NCBI GenBank assembly: GCA_964016985.1 | Contig: OZ024831.1 | Location: 21,004,195 to 21,068,194 of the forward strand | DNA: 64,000 nucleotides | DNA from: Anodontia alba | Taxonomy: Eukaryota > Mollusca > Bivalvia > Lucinida > Lucinidae | Direction of reading: 5' to 3' | Shown: positions 24,001-38,100 of the stretch, in pieces | Numbering within the stretch: the first letter of the stretch is position 1 | Layout: every line of letters starts with the position of its first letter | Translations under genes and position numbers: made by a program | Notes under the pieces: generated by a model | Seen by the model: only the letters and a program-made list of their open reading frames with translations | Databases searched by the model: none | What the model was told of the DNA's origin: nothing

Positions 24001-27000
24001 TGCACATGTTGTGCATGTAAAACATACATTTGACATGCAACAGGATATAATAGCCATTATGTCATATGCAAACAATGAAGGCACTGATCAGCCTGAGGAT
24101 CTACATAGACCATTAAGGACTTTCTTTGTTCATGAATATAATCTACATTAGCCACAGAGTGTTTGATGATAATTCTGGGATTATTTTATCATAATCTCCA
24201 TAAAACATTTGTTGTGGGTACTCATTAGAAGTGCCTCACTGAGGCACTTCAAATGAGTACCCATAACATATGTTTTTATGGAGAAATAAGAAAAATTCTC
24301 TTAAGAATTATCACCAATATACTCCTTAATAACTGCTCTGACTGTAGTCAATAACTCTGTAATTGTGCAGTGAAGGCCCTTATCAGAAGATGTGTGTACA
24401 TAGTGATCGGGAACTTTATTGCTCACACACAGCATAAGGGCCCTTGTCTTGTGTTAGGAGGTTGTGGGTGTGATCCCCATCTCTGCCATACTAAAGATAT
24501 AAGTATACAATAAATGTCCTAAAATTTCGAACACCAAAGTTGCCAATAAAATGGCATATGCAAACCATGCAGACCCAGATCAGACTGCTCCTGAAGGAGA
24601 CGTCTGATCAGGATCTACATTATTTGCTATTCCACCAAGTATTTTAAACAATAACTACATAAAAGCAAAATTTAGGCCAAAAAGTATGGAATAAAGTGTT
24701 AGAATTTTTAGGACATTTAACATAGTTTTTTTGAAACAGTTGTAATGAGAAGTTACATTTTATGTGATGCACAACATGGGAAAAGGGCTCTTATGTCATA
24801 TGCAAACAGTGAAGATCTAGATCAGCATGTGCATCCATGCAGTCTGATCTGAGCATACTGTTTGTCAACATATTATAAGAACCTATCATGGGTGTGAGGG
24901 GTAGACAGAAAAATATATCCCGAGGGTTAGTGTCTGGCATCACAAGGCTTGCCGAGTGATGTCAGACTGACCCGAGGGACAGATTTTTTCTATCTGTCCC
25001 TCACACCCATGACAGATTCTTTTTCTTGCATAACTTTCATTTCTGAAAGTGGGTTTTTGATAATGCAGTCACTTCAATTGCAGGCGTCCGCCACGTGATG
25101 ACAATATTGGGATGTTTAGTGATGTCACTACGTTCAGTGATGTGAACCTTAAAAATGGCGTACCGTGATGTCCTATACAACCAGTGTATATCAAACGCGT
25201 GAAAATTCTTGATTTTTATCTTTCCCGAGGGATGGATAAGGGTGTGTTAGATAAGATTTGCTAGCACTGGTGCAATTTGCGGAATTCCTTATCTGGTGTG
25301 CAAGAAGTAAGAGTCTGTGACGAATGTGCAGGATGATCTGGGCCTGTATTGTCCTTGAATTGCATTAGGGCCCTTGTAGTGAGTTGCTTGTCATGTGTTT
25401 TCACAGAGAAACAAACTAAAACCACAGTCTTGCATAAAAACAAAAAGGTAACTTTAACATAGCTCTAGATAAGTATCCAGATAATTATTTTTCTCATTTT
25501 TCTACAAAAGGTATGTTATGGGTACTCATTTGAAGTGTCTTAGTGAGGCTCTTCTGCGTATGCATAGCATATCTTTTTGTGGAGAAATAAGAAAAATGTA
25601 TGACAGTACTTTTTTGTCGGAAAAAGTGTCTTATCAAGAGCTCTGCTTTAAGTTCTGATCTGTTTAAATATTGACCAAAGCTCCAGATAAGTCTCTTTTA
25701 ACTTCATAATACATTAACCTATAGATAATGTGCTATTCTCTTCTGTTTTCACACCTTCCACAGAAAAACGACCTTTCAGTCGTTAATTAAAGTCTTAAAC
25801 CAGAAGGTCCCTTAGGCAGTTTCCTGTGTGACGTAACTCTTCCCGCTCAATTGATCACGTGTCAGTTTCTTTTCTGTGGACAAAGAAATTCAACAAGGAT
25901 TTTTACCTGTGAAAGAAATTCGGATTATTTCTTTTCCTCACGGATAAATTTCTGTATCCTTGTGTTTCTTTTATTTCTTTATCACTCCTTTCACTAACCA
26001 TGTTATTATTTAAAATTTTTGATTGTCGATTTCTTGCATTTATTGACTGGCTATTTCGACATGCGTTTTCGCAGTTCTCGCTATAATCGGCACAACGCTC
26101 GTGTGCGGTCGGTTCGGAAGTCGTGTTTCTTATATCAAAAAATTTAACTTGTTTCTTTTTGTTCCAGGATATTCAGCGATGCGACATGCTATACCTGGAT
26201 TGTTACTGGATATCTTGCGAGTTGGCGAAGATTTCTGTGGTGGAGAAGCTGATTAGTAAAGAACTTGTCAACCCTTATGGGTTATACGACAATTCTTTAC
26301 TGATGGGAGCCCTACCCCATATGGCTATACTGCCGGGGTAAGACCCATCAAGGTGGCATCTTATGGATGCTTTAGTATCCAAAATAAGTCTAAGTCTACC
26401 AGTCACCGGTCACCAGTCACCGGTCATTCATTGTCAGCTTCACCAGGCACCAGTCACCAGTCACCGGGCATCCAGGCATGGATAAAATCACCGGGCATTT
26501 CTTACCAGTCACCGGTCATCCAGTCACCGGTCATCCAGGCACCGGGCATTTATCACGGGTACTAGTGTCCGGTCATTGTGATGGATTACTAGTTACTCCT
26601 ACCGGGCATCAGTTACGAGTACTAGTGTTGGGTCATGTGTCGCATTATTAGTGTCTCTTACCGGGCAACAGTTACGAGTACTAGTGTCTGGTCATTGTGT
26701 CGAATTATTAGTGACTTCACCGGGCAACAGTTACGAGTACTAGTGTCCGGTCATCGTGTCGCATTATTAGTGACTCCTACCGGGCAACAGTTACGAGTAC
26801 TAGTATCCGGTCATTGTGTCGAATTATTAGTGACTTCACTGGGCAACAGTTGCGAGTACTAGTGTCCAGTCATTGTGTAGAATTATTAGTGACTTCACCG
26901 GGCAAACAGTTACGAGTACTAGTGTCCGGTCATATGTCCAGCTACTAGGGTATACCACTGGCAAATAGTTATGATTACAAGTATCCATTCATTGTATTGG

Positions 27001-30000
27001 ATTACTAGTGACGTCTACTGGGCAATAGTTACGAGTTCTAGTGTCCAGTCATTGTGTCGGATTACTAGTGGTTGGGTAACAGTCACTAGTCCCCAAACAA
27101 TCTATTATTGTTCATAGAGCTTTATAGATAAGTCAAGTCAATGGTTATAGGTTATAAAATGAAATACATAGTGACATTTTATATAATAAATTTCTGTACA
27201 GTCTTTCCTGAATCAGACTAGAATTCTAAATATTCCATTGACTTATTATAGGAGTGTAATTCTATTAATATTTTAAATTAACTTATGCAATTTATCTCTT
27301 TCATTCGCTAGAAAGAGGTTAACTTTCGATTCTAATGAAATTTCATAGAGCAGTAGTTTCGTAGACTAGTGCCAGGTCATTCTAACGAAATTCCACCGGG
27401 CAGTAGTTTCGTAGACTAGTGCCAGAGCATTGTGTCGGATTACTAGTGACCGAGTAGTAGTCACTAGTCCTCGCTCAATTTATGTTTATTCATTGAGCAC
27501 TATAGGCATGTGTAGTCTTGGGTTATAGGTTATAGAATGACAGCAGTGGGTTCTAATACCTAGTAGCCCCTTATATTGTTGAACTCTGTCAAGTCATTTT
27601 TGAACTAGACTTAAAATTCTATATATATATTTATTCTTGAAAATGAATTAAGAATTATTGGTTACGATCAAATTCGCAATTCATTAACAAACTGTAGATG
27701 ATACTTCCATCTATAATTATATAATTTATATCTCTTTTTATTCGCTACAAAGAGATTAACTTCTTACATATTCACCTTATTCGGCTGTAAGACAAAGGTG
27801 AACTCTATAAAAATATCCTTATTTCTAAGAAGAAAAATATACACGGAATCTAAATTTTCTACATGCTCCCGATATGTAATCAGCATGTAATCTAAGGAGT
27901 AAATTGACAAGAAAGTAGCAATAGACCCTTTCTACTTTCTATTAATATTTCATTCATAAGGTATCAGAAATCTACACGAATCAGATAAATAAATTAAGAG
28001 TTTATTTATTTATCCGCTACCTCTCTAGATTACTACGATTTAAAATTCTAGTTGAGGTACATATTTCCTTTTGCCTTTGTACATGGAAAATAGTTGATCC
28101 GTTAAGCTATTATTCTACTTTATACTATCTTTTGATTGATTATATAAGAGTCTAGGTCAGTCGTGCTCTGTCTAAACTCTGCTATAAAATAATAAATAAG
28201 AAGAAAATCTTATATTTAGGCATATATATAATTCGATAAGTTCTTTACTTTGCCTGTTTTATTTTTTCTTCTGGATCATTTAAGTCTATGATAGCAATAT
28301 ACCAGATAATTTTATCTCAGTTAGAATCTATTACGCTGAAGATTCTTCATCTTGGAATAATAATTTTATTATGATTATGATTAGAAATTATTTAGGAAGG
28401 TTTAAAACTTATAATCACTAGACCCAATTAATCCATGTATATTATAGGTCTACTTTATCTTTATTGAGGAATAGTTTTGCTTCGACTAGCTCTATACCTC
28501 TAATATTTTATTGTCCCCCGCCTTTTCGAAGAAAAGTGGAGGGACACTGTTTTTGGTTTTGCGTGGCGCGTGGTGCGTGGTTCCGAGTTTTTAGTAGGTA
28601 ATTTGTCCCCTCAACTCCTCCCACAATTTTTGTCCGATCCTTTTGAAACTTTACAGGTGTTTTAAGGATGGTCTGAAGATTTGCATGTGGTTTTTTCAGA
28701 ATCCTGAAATAATTTTTTATCACTTTTTCCGCATTTTTAACTTCGACATTTTTTGAGTTCTAATATTACAGAAGTCTATAGGGAATAGGTACCTTGTGCC
28801 CTTAACTCCTCCCACAGTTTTTGGCCGATCCTTTTGAAACTTTACATGGGCTTTCAGGATGGCCTGAAGATATGCATGTGGTTTTTTCAGAATCCTGAAA
28901 TTATTTTTTATCACTTTATGCATTTTTAACTTAGACATTTTTTGAGTTCTAATACTACAGAAGTGTATAGGGAGCAGGTACCTTGTCCCCTTAACTCCTC
29001 CCACAGTTTTTGGCGGATTCTTTGGAAACTTTACAGGTGTTTTAAGAATGGTCTGAAGATGTGCATGTGGTTTTTTCAGAATCCTGAAATTAATTTTTAT
29101 TACTTTTTAGACATTTTGAACATAGACATTTTTTGAGTTCTAATATTACAGAAGCATATAGGGAGTAGGTACCTTGTCCCCTTAACTCCTCCCACAGTTT
29201 TTGGTCGATCCTTTTGAAACTTTACATGGGCTTTCAGGATGGCCTGAAGATATGCATGTGGTTTTTTCAGAATCCTAAAATAATTTTTTATCTCTTTTTC
29301 CGCATTTTTAACTTAGACATTTTTTGAGTTCTAATACTACAGAAGTGTATAGGGAGCAGGTACCTTGTCCCCTTAACTCCTCCCACAGTTTTTGGCCGAT
29401 TATTTTGAAACTTTACAGGTGTTTTAAAGATGGTCTGAAGATGTGCATGTGGTTTTTTCAGAATCCTAAAATTAATTTATAACTAGAGTCCATGTCAATC
29501 AAAATTTTCTCGCACCTTTGATATTGACAATGGATACATATTTAGTAAAGGCATTAATTATTCAGTACATGACAGATTATTATTGCCTAAATTAAATATT
29601 ATATACAATACTTTCCTTTTGATTTTTTTATTGACTTTGTAACTATTCAGAAACTGCCAAAGTCAATCATTTCCTTCCTCTTAACTTACCGAAGCCTTAG
29701 ATTATGTTTATATATATTTTTAATATATGCTTAGAGGTTAATTAACGATAGTTTACCTCATAATAGCAGATATTATCATATTCATATTAATCAATGTACG
29801 ATCTAGGCTTAGACAAGAGGGAAAACATCCTTAATTACGAGTCGGTAAAGAATTAAGATACACTTCATTATCTGTTTACCCCTTCTTTATGTTTACATTC
29901 GTTAAAGGGATCATAGTAATTCTCGCTAAGAGTTCAAGTTCAGTTTGCGAGTAATGCAAAGATTACTATCTTGATTTCCAGTTCGCATCAAAAATGGTCT

Positions 30001-32099
30001 ATATATATATAGATAAATATCTTTTCCGAAACTGGATATTTATTCTTTCCACACAATAAGTCGTTTCGATGTTTTTGAAATGCACTGCCTCAATTTATAA
30101 TATAGAATACGAGGGCGAGTCAATAAAAAACCAGCCTAACTTATTTCTGGGTGAGATCGATCTCTTCTTTTTCGATGTAATTGCCCTCTAGAATGATGCA
30201 CTTGGACCAACGGTGTTCCATCAGCCATCAGCCCAGAACTGAAGAAGCCAGGATCCTTGTCTCTGACCCACTCCTCAACTGCCGCCACAACTTCTTCGTT
30301 GGACCGGAAATGACGTCCACGGATATCCTTCTTCAAGTTTGGGAATAGGAAATAGTCACTAGGAGCTAAGTCCGGAGAATAGGCGGGGTGCGGTATTAGC
30401 TCGTACCCATTCCGCTCAACAGCATCCATTGCAGTTTTGCAAGTGTGGACTCTCGCATTGTCCTGTTGGAGCAGAATCCCTTTGGAGAGTTTACCTCGGC
30501 GTTTTTCACGGATCACAATTCTCACTTGATCGAGCAACTTTGCATAATACGCATCTATTATTGTACTTTTCTTTGCTAGAAAGTCCAACGTAATAACGCC
30601 TTGTGCATCCAAAAATACAGTTGCCATCACCTTGCCAGCAGAGGTTGCGTTTTGAACTTCTTTGGCCTCAGAGACCCCGGCCCTACACTCTGGTGACTTT
30701 GAGCTTTATTCTCTGGCTCATAATAATGGACCCAGGTCTCATCTACAGTTACCAGACGTGAAAGGAAATCATCTTCCTTTGACCTAAACCGCTTCAACAA
30801 TGCGCTGTATACTGATGCTCTGGTTGCCATTTGCTCGTCGCCAAGCGATCATGTAAAGTTGTTGAAACGCTACCATGTGAAATGTGTAATGCATTCGCTA
30901 TTTCTTCCACCTTAATTCGCCTATCAGAGTACACCAGATCCTGTACTTTGTTACACATTTCTTCATCGGTGGCATCTGATGGGCGTCCAGACATAGTTTC
31001 GTCTTCTAAAGATGTTCTACTGCATTTGAATTCCCCAACCCAGAATTTAACTTGTGCATACGATGGTGCAGAAGACCCATAAACATTGGTCAACTCACAA
31101 TGTATTTCCTGACCTGATTTCGCTTTCAAATACAAGTACCGAATTACAGCACGGTACTCAACTTTTGACGAAAAGCTTACTTTTGCATCGCTAGCCATGT
31201 TTGACATTCAATATCTTATGAGTGAATGACACGATAAGGGTGCAATTTTGCCCTCAGGACTCAAACATGTATTGAAACAAGGCCTGAAAATCTTGGATGT
31301 CTCGGTCAATTGGAAATGGGATAGGCTGGTTACTTATTGACTTGCCCTCGTATGTTTATATAAACTTCACAACTTAGTAAGTGCCGCACCTACCTTCCTG
31401 GTCAGATCTTACTTTTGTGATACGTTTTCGAACATACTAAAAGTTTTTCCGATTATACATTCGGTAAATAAACTTTCGAGTAGCATTTATGCTTTTAAAC
31501 ATTCAGATTATTTGATAATAGTTGGAGATAATATATTATACCGATATTTATATATCTATCTTCATTATTTATCTTTCTCAACTTACTTAAAAGTTAGATT
31601 GACCTTCTCGCGACGTTCCAGGTTTAAATCTAGCTAACATTATGGAACAATCACTTTTTTGTTACAGATAAAATATTTCCTAAACAATATTTTAACAGTT
31701 TTTCTCAGTATTCAGAGCGTAACGACTTCATGAATACTTGGAAATAATTCAATTCTACGCTTGTTAAACTAAGCCTAAAACAAGCTCTAGTTTTTAGAAT
31801 GGATATTATCCTTCGATTCAGTTCATGGAGTTACATCCAATTAGATCCCATTATCTCTATTTCAATCATACAAAATTCTAATGACTAAGTACTCTTTTTC
31901 TACTCATTTCTACATTCTGAATAACGAGTCACTGTTGCTGCATATTGGTTAAAGATTAAACGAATTACATCTTAAACCTGTATGACGTTAAATTAATAAT
32001 TATCTATTTCATATTTATACATGTTTTTACCCTTGCGTCAGGGATCGTGGTAATAATATTATTTTATTACTCTCTATGGTTTACGCATAGATCTCGAGA

Positions 32100-32164
<65 letters not shown>

Positions 32165-35100
32165 CTTCCTGAATTCATTTGCGAGTATGTAATTTGATAT
32201 TTCAGGAATTACCAATTATGCAGACATAGATTTTATTCTATTAATATTCAATTCTAAAAATTTAATTGAATATTTATCTATAAAATTCCGGGCAGTAATT
32301 TTATAGCGAGTTATATGTTTAATAATTCCTTGCTTTTACGCTTAACCTTTTATTTATAGCAGGAATTTGTTCCGTAGTATAATTTTAATTTAATATTCAT
32401 ATATTTCTTACTATTCTTAAATATGTGTATAGAATAGTAATACATGTACTATCTCTTAACTTATAAATTAAGTGTTTTAGAGATTATTAATCAGTACTAT
32501 TGTATAATCTTTCTTCAGAGGTTATCACACTATTACATTTTTCTCTGAGTCCTTCTCTTTTTATGAACATTTTGATTTGTCATTACAAAGTGGACTTTTT
32601 AACATTTCTTGATTTCCATGATTATTTACTCAGGAGTACTTTTCATGGCAATCTTCTGGCATAGAAAGATTCTATCCAGCTTATTTATTATTGCTTAATC
32701 TTAGCAATACGGTAAGATTTAGCCAAACTATGACCGTCTTACAGTTAGCTGCGATCTCTTATTGTCTGTCAAACCCTAAGTTATGATGTTGACCAATCTC
32801 TTCTTTATTATTTTGTCAGGACATCAAACGCTTTTATATGTCCATGACAAAACTAATTATCAATGATTTAGGTTGCTTTTTCTTCCCAGCAGTTTTATGC
32901 AACCTCTGTATTATTTTATTGCTTGACTAAAAATTCGTAATACAATTAGTCTAGCAATAGTTTTAACCATTATGTTTGTGTATACCTTTTCTTCTGATGG
33001 ATAACTGAGTTATAGTTAAGTTAACTCCATCTACCTTTATTATCTCCCCTTCTTTAATTTGATCAAAGGGGAATGATTATACAACATTATGGTTATTTTA
33101 AGTCTATGTCTGTTCATCGGAAACTGTCCTATCGCTCCAGTTAACAGAATCTAATTAGTTTATAATTCTAATAGCTTAGACTATTACAATTAGATAGCTT
33201 CACATATCTAGAATTTTATCCAAAATATCTACATATGTCAGTTATCGATAGGAAACTCCACCGAGTAGACTTTTCCTTATTTATTCAAGACCCTAGATAG
33301 ACTACTTATGGTCTTGGCTTTTGTTTTACAAATTTTGTTTCGAAAATATTATCTCTATATTCCTAGCTTACTTTGCAATGGAATATTTATGTTATGTCTC
33401 AATGACTCCTTTTTCTTTTTGGAGCCAATTGTTGTTTCCCAAAAAGAAAAAAAAGGGGGGCCTGCGCAATATTAGGTCTCTGAGACTTAAGAACTGACTT
33501 CCTCTAGAGTCTACTATTATATATAAGGTTGTTAGATCATAACACCTTAAAGATATGCTATTTTGTGAATCTAGATCATTCTTTCTATTAAATATAGAAT
33601 TAGAATGTATCTGATTCCTTAGAGTTTCCTGAGTCTTTAACCAGAAGTGGTGAGATATTATTTATTGGTGTTAGAATTAGGAGAGCACCTCCCTCCTATT
33701 CTGCAAATTCTAGCACATTATCTATAGGTTAATGTATTATGAAGTTAAAATGAAGTTTTTTAAAAGTAAAACGTACTTTAACGAGTAATACTTAACCTAT
33801 AGATAATCAATTATCTCCCTCTGCCCACCCTCGCTTATCTCTCCTAATTGTGTCTATTGTTTTACATATAAAAGAAACTGACATGTGATCAATTGAGCGG
33901 GAAGAGTTATGCCACACAGGTAACTGCCTAAGGGACCTTCTGGTTTAAGACTTTAATTAACGACTGAAAGGTCGTTTTTCTGTGGAAGGTGTGAAAACAG
34001 AAGAGAATAGCACATTATCCATAGGTTAAGTATTACTCGTTAAAATACGTTTTACTTTTAAAAAACTTCATTTTTCAACCAAAAAGTATTGATACATAGC
34101 TCTTGATAAGATGCTTTTTTTTCAATACTAAAGTATTGATATTTTTCTTATTTCTGCATGAAAACATATGTTGTGGATACTCATTAGAAGCATCTTGGTG
34201 AGGCACTTCTAATGAGTACCCACAACATACGTTTTTGTGGAGAAATAAGAATAATATTTCTCCATGAAAACATGTTGTGATATTCATCAGAAGTGCCTCA
34301 ATGAGGTGCTTCTAATGAGTATCCACAACATGTTTTCATAGAGAAATAAGAAAAATATTTATCTGATACCCACTCTTATCTAAACCTATGTGATGATTTT
34401 CTGATTTTCTTATGTCGGGGAGTCACTTCTAATGAGTACCCACAACATATGTTTTCGTCGAGAAATAAGAAAAATATAATGTTGACACCCCTCTTATCTG
34501 TAGGTATGATTGAACTTGATCTTTTTCTTAACTAGAGACCACCAGGAAGGGTATGCTTTCTATCTGAATGTGAAGTATGGGGAGATTGATTCTGCTTCAG
34601 CAAAGAAGCCAAAACTCATTGAGCAAGTGTTCACAGCCTTGGAACTATCTATCAATAATAAGGTAAAGTTGAAAATTAAGAAAATAATTGATTGTTTGAA
34701 GTGTACTGATAGGGCAGTTGCCTTTTTGATGAGATGAAATAGAAGGATGGCACATTGTTAAATGCTTAGTATGCATGTAACAAATTCAACAGACAACATT
34801 TTTTAAATAATTTTCTTATTTTTCCCAGAAAATAGGCTTTGACATTTCATGCAAATTGTCTCCTTGGGAGACAATTTGCATGGAATGTCAGAGCCTATTT
34901 TTTTTGGGGGGGGGGGGGGGGAATAAGAAAAATATAATTAATTTGTCACCACATGAATTAGCCTAGAGAGTAGTAAAGGTTAAAGAAAAATTACCAGGTC
35001 CAGAAAAAAAAAAAAAAAATGAAATATTTGTGGGATGACAAACAAAACAATTGCTCAGTGGGATAGATATTATTGTATGTGTAATGAAAAAAAAGGGTAC

Positions 35101-38100
35101 CATAATGACCCTAAATACTGAGAAGACTGCGTAGACCCAGACCAATGTGGCATCTGATCAGGGTCTACCAGGTATGCCACTCAACCAACAGTTTTTAGAC
35201 TCATCAGTAGTTAGCAAAAATGGACAAATTTTCAGACAAATATGGTGTGAAAAAGATGTTAAGATGTCCTATTGTTTAGGGTAACTATGGTATTGGTGAT
35301 AATGAAGTAACAGATTGCCAGAAAAAGATGTATTAAGGTATCTTTGATGAACAAGTCACACTGATTATAAAGATACCCTGTCATGTATGCAAGCAAGACA
35401 ACCAATTTGACTTCTCATCCATGCAGTCCAGTCAGGGTGTACATGAATATATAGATTTTAGAAAGCATTACATAACTGTTAGGAGGCAAAAACAATGGAG
35501 CTGCAACATGACACAAAACCAACAAAGTGACTGTGAGCCTAGCATAGACTCGGATCAGCCTGGGCATCTACCCAGTCTGATCAGAGTCTTCACTGTCTGC
35601 ATGAAGAAACCTTGGGTCCTTAGCTACCCCTTGAGCCACAGCGAAGACTCTAATCAGACTGGGCAGATACCCAGGCTGTTCTGAGTCTTCGCTGGGTGCA
35701 CAGTCACTTTGTTGGTTTTGTTATGTTGCAGCTCAAATCTAACCCATTGTAGTCGGAAGACTCCTAAACAGGAATTGGCAAACAGTGCAGAATGCGGCGT
35801 CTGGTCAGGGTCCTCACTGTTTGCAAATAATGTAGCCTTTTTTCTATAGGAATATCTAAATCTCATAGCCAGACATACCTACAATTGAAATTGGACTCTT
35901 CCAATATATAGTGTGGGAGATTCTATTCAGTATACAATGGGTTAACAATTTCCTGCTCTGAAAGTATATTCGTTCACCTTTACTATGTTTTGCTGATATT
36001 TTTTTCAGACTATTAACACAGATGCTGTGTATATGTACATCCCAGCATTGTTTGAGAGCTTCATCAGGACAAACTGGTAAGAACCATACTTTATTTTACC
36101 TTGGGTATGAAAGACAAAATACAATCCAGCATTCCCACTGACATTGGCTTATTTTTGGATCAAGTTGGGCAAGGCCTGCTATCCTTGTAGCAGGTAAGGG
36201 TAGAGGGGGATTTTTTTATTTCTTCTGTTTCTTCACTTTCATTCCTGTTCCTCTATCTTCCCTGTCCCTTGCTTTCATTTCCTCTACTATCTTTCTATCT
36301 CTTATCTCTTTTCTCCCTTTCTCTGGGAGACAACACAAAATGACCCATAAGGGTTGATGTGTTGTTAAACCTCAACACAATCAACAATCCAGTAGCTAAG
36401 GAGAAGAGATACACTTTCAGGGGGCCGGCCTCGGTGGCTCAGTTGGATGCGCGTCCGACTGGAGACCAGGATGTCGCGGGTTCGAACCCTGCCAAGGTCG
36501 GCAACATTCTTTCCTGGAGATTGATCATGAAATATTTTCTATGGTCATTCCCTCCCTTCCGCTGATTCAAGAAGGGCAGTTATCAGTTTCTGGCAAAAGA
36601 ATGTGCATAATACTGGTTAACTGCTTAGAGGACTAAGCCTGCCCAGTAAACATGTGGTTAGGTAAACTGACTGCGCTCGACATGACTCCATTTGGTTGAC
36701 TGGGCCATAAAACCTCAACACAAACAAACAAACACTTTCAGGGGAGAAAAGTCTATCAAAATTATTATTGTCTCCTTTCTGGAAGATGTCTACCCTAAAA
36801 GGAAGGAATCAGTTTATCGGGTGCAAATTGTTTCCTATTAGAATAGAGCCATTTCCATAAGGTGCTTGGAATACAGAAAAGCAGACAAGTCTAATCAAAG
36901 CACTGACAGCACTGATGGGTTGATTGTCTCTGTGTATAGAGTAGGCCGGGATTATGGCCCTGAACAGGGATTAAGACTGTTTCATTTAACCCTCAACTTC
37001 CTGTAAATTAAGCTAAAAGTGCAGATCCTGATCAGATTCCGCATTTTGTTGCAGAATGTGGCGTCTAATCTGGATCTGCACTGTTTGCCATTGTCCTAGT
37101 CCAGGTTTTACAGATAACCCTCTTTACACTGCTCTCTTACATCACAGCCCAGAATAGCAAGGCTATAAATAAACATTACCTGGATTTTGTACAAAGGCGC
37201 AGTTTCATTTCATTGGTCAGTGATAATCAAGTGGAAAACAACCTTAAGGAAATTTTTTGTATGTATACTTTGGCTTGATTGTAAACAATTGACCCAAAAA
37301 GTATTTTGTAAAAGCAGAAAATACACCAAGTGTATCCAGTCGACTTAACAACAACCTCAAACAAACTCACAGCTTTACATATTAAGCCCAAGTATTTGGA
37401 CACCTCAAGTCCTTACCACACTTGCTGTAAAATTTGAACAAGTACAGTTTACTACCCGATGTTGTGCTGAAAAATTGGTGGATGAGTGACAAACAGTGTA
37501 GACCCTGATGAGATGCTGCATTCTGCAGCATCTCATCTTGGTCTACACTGTTTGCTCAGGCTTGTCTCTCCGAATACCTTCCATATACACGGTAACTCTG
37601 TATGTTGATTATCAGTATAACCAGAAGATGTTTTAAGGGGAATTAATTCACTTTCCAGAGCGGCAACTCCATCAAAGTAGTTTTTGTCTCTTTTCTGGAA
37701 AAGGGTCTACACTAAAAGGAAAGAATTTGCTCCCATTTTGGAGAAATTCCTCCGTATAGAACAGGCCCCATAGGCTTTTTAGAAAGGGCTTGAAGTGCCT
37801 TTGGCTAAACAAGGCTAAAGATAAATATGCCACCACAAATGGATATTTGATTTGGAAAAAAAAAAAAAAAAAAATCAGTGTTGTATCAAGAATTGTATTA
37901 CAAACAGCTTCTATTTCAGTGGTACTTTATCTAAGTTTTTTGCAGATTTTGTCGGGGGTGGTCGGGTGGTGCGAAGGTGTCATGTATCTTGTGTCACCGG
38001 GGCGTCCAACTGATATTGGCTTACAGTTGGGCAAGGCCTGCTATCGTTGAAGTAGGTAAAGGTAGAGGGGGAATGTTTTTATTTCTTCTGTTTCTTCCCT

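Larger units (their letters stand above)
25696..34075. mobile_element. DIRS-like tyrosine-recombinase-type element, non-autonomous, 8.4 kb
   Basis: Inverted terminal repeats (25696-25873 and 33870-34075) share ~160 nearly identical bases with unlike outer extensions. At 33711-33807 an internal complementary region matches the left outer end (25696-25735) followed by the right outer end (34008-34074), both inverted. It therefore spells the junction of a closed circle. This ITR plus internal-complementary layout is specific to DIRS elements. There is no target-site duplication beyond shared T bases. I find no reverse transcriptase, RNase H, methyltransferase or recombinase; the interior is AT-rich with two tandem arrays and a nested mariner. 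It is either a very decayed or a non-autonomous member. It lies in URB2 intron 6. Confidence 0.8.

Noticed and set aside
28508..29136. ORFs on both strands in the DIRS-like element
   Set aside because: They follow the 190-bp tandem unit and break where it varies; no family resemblance.
30831..31082. Plus-strand ORF of 83 residues
   Set aside because: Shadow of the mariner transposase on the opposite strand.
25696..34075. Polinton/Maverick or large DNA transposon
   Set aside because: Inverted ends would fit, but the internal complementary region, lack of a 6-bp duplication and absence of polymerase or capsid genes argue for DIRS architecture.
34510..34737. Stand-alone 75-residue protein
   Set aside because: It is URB2 exon 7 with intron read-through on both sides.
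36425..36500. tRNA gene
   Set aside because: A and B boxes are present but there is no paired acceptor stem, and it continues into a repeated body and A-rich tail shared with other copies: SINE.
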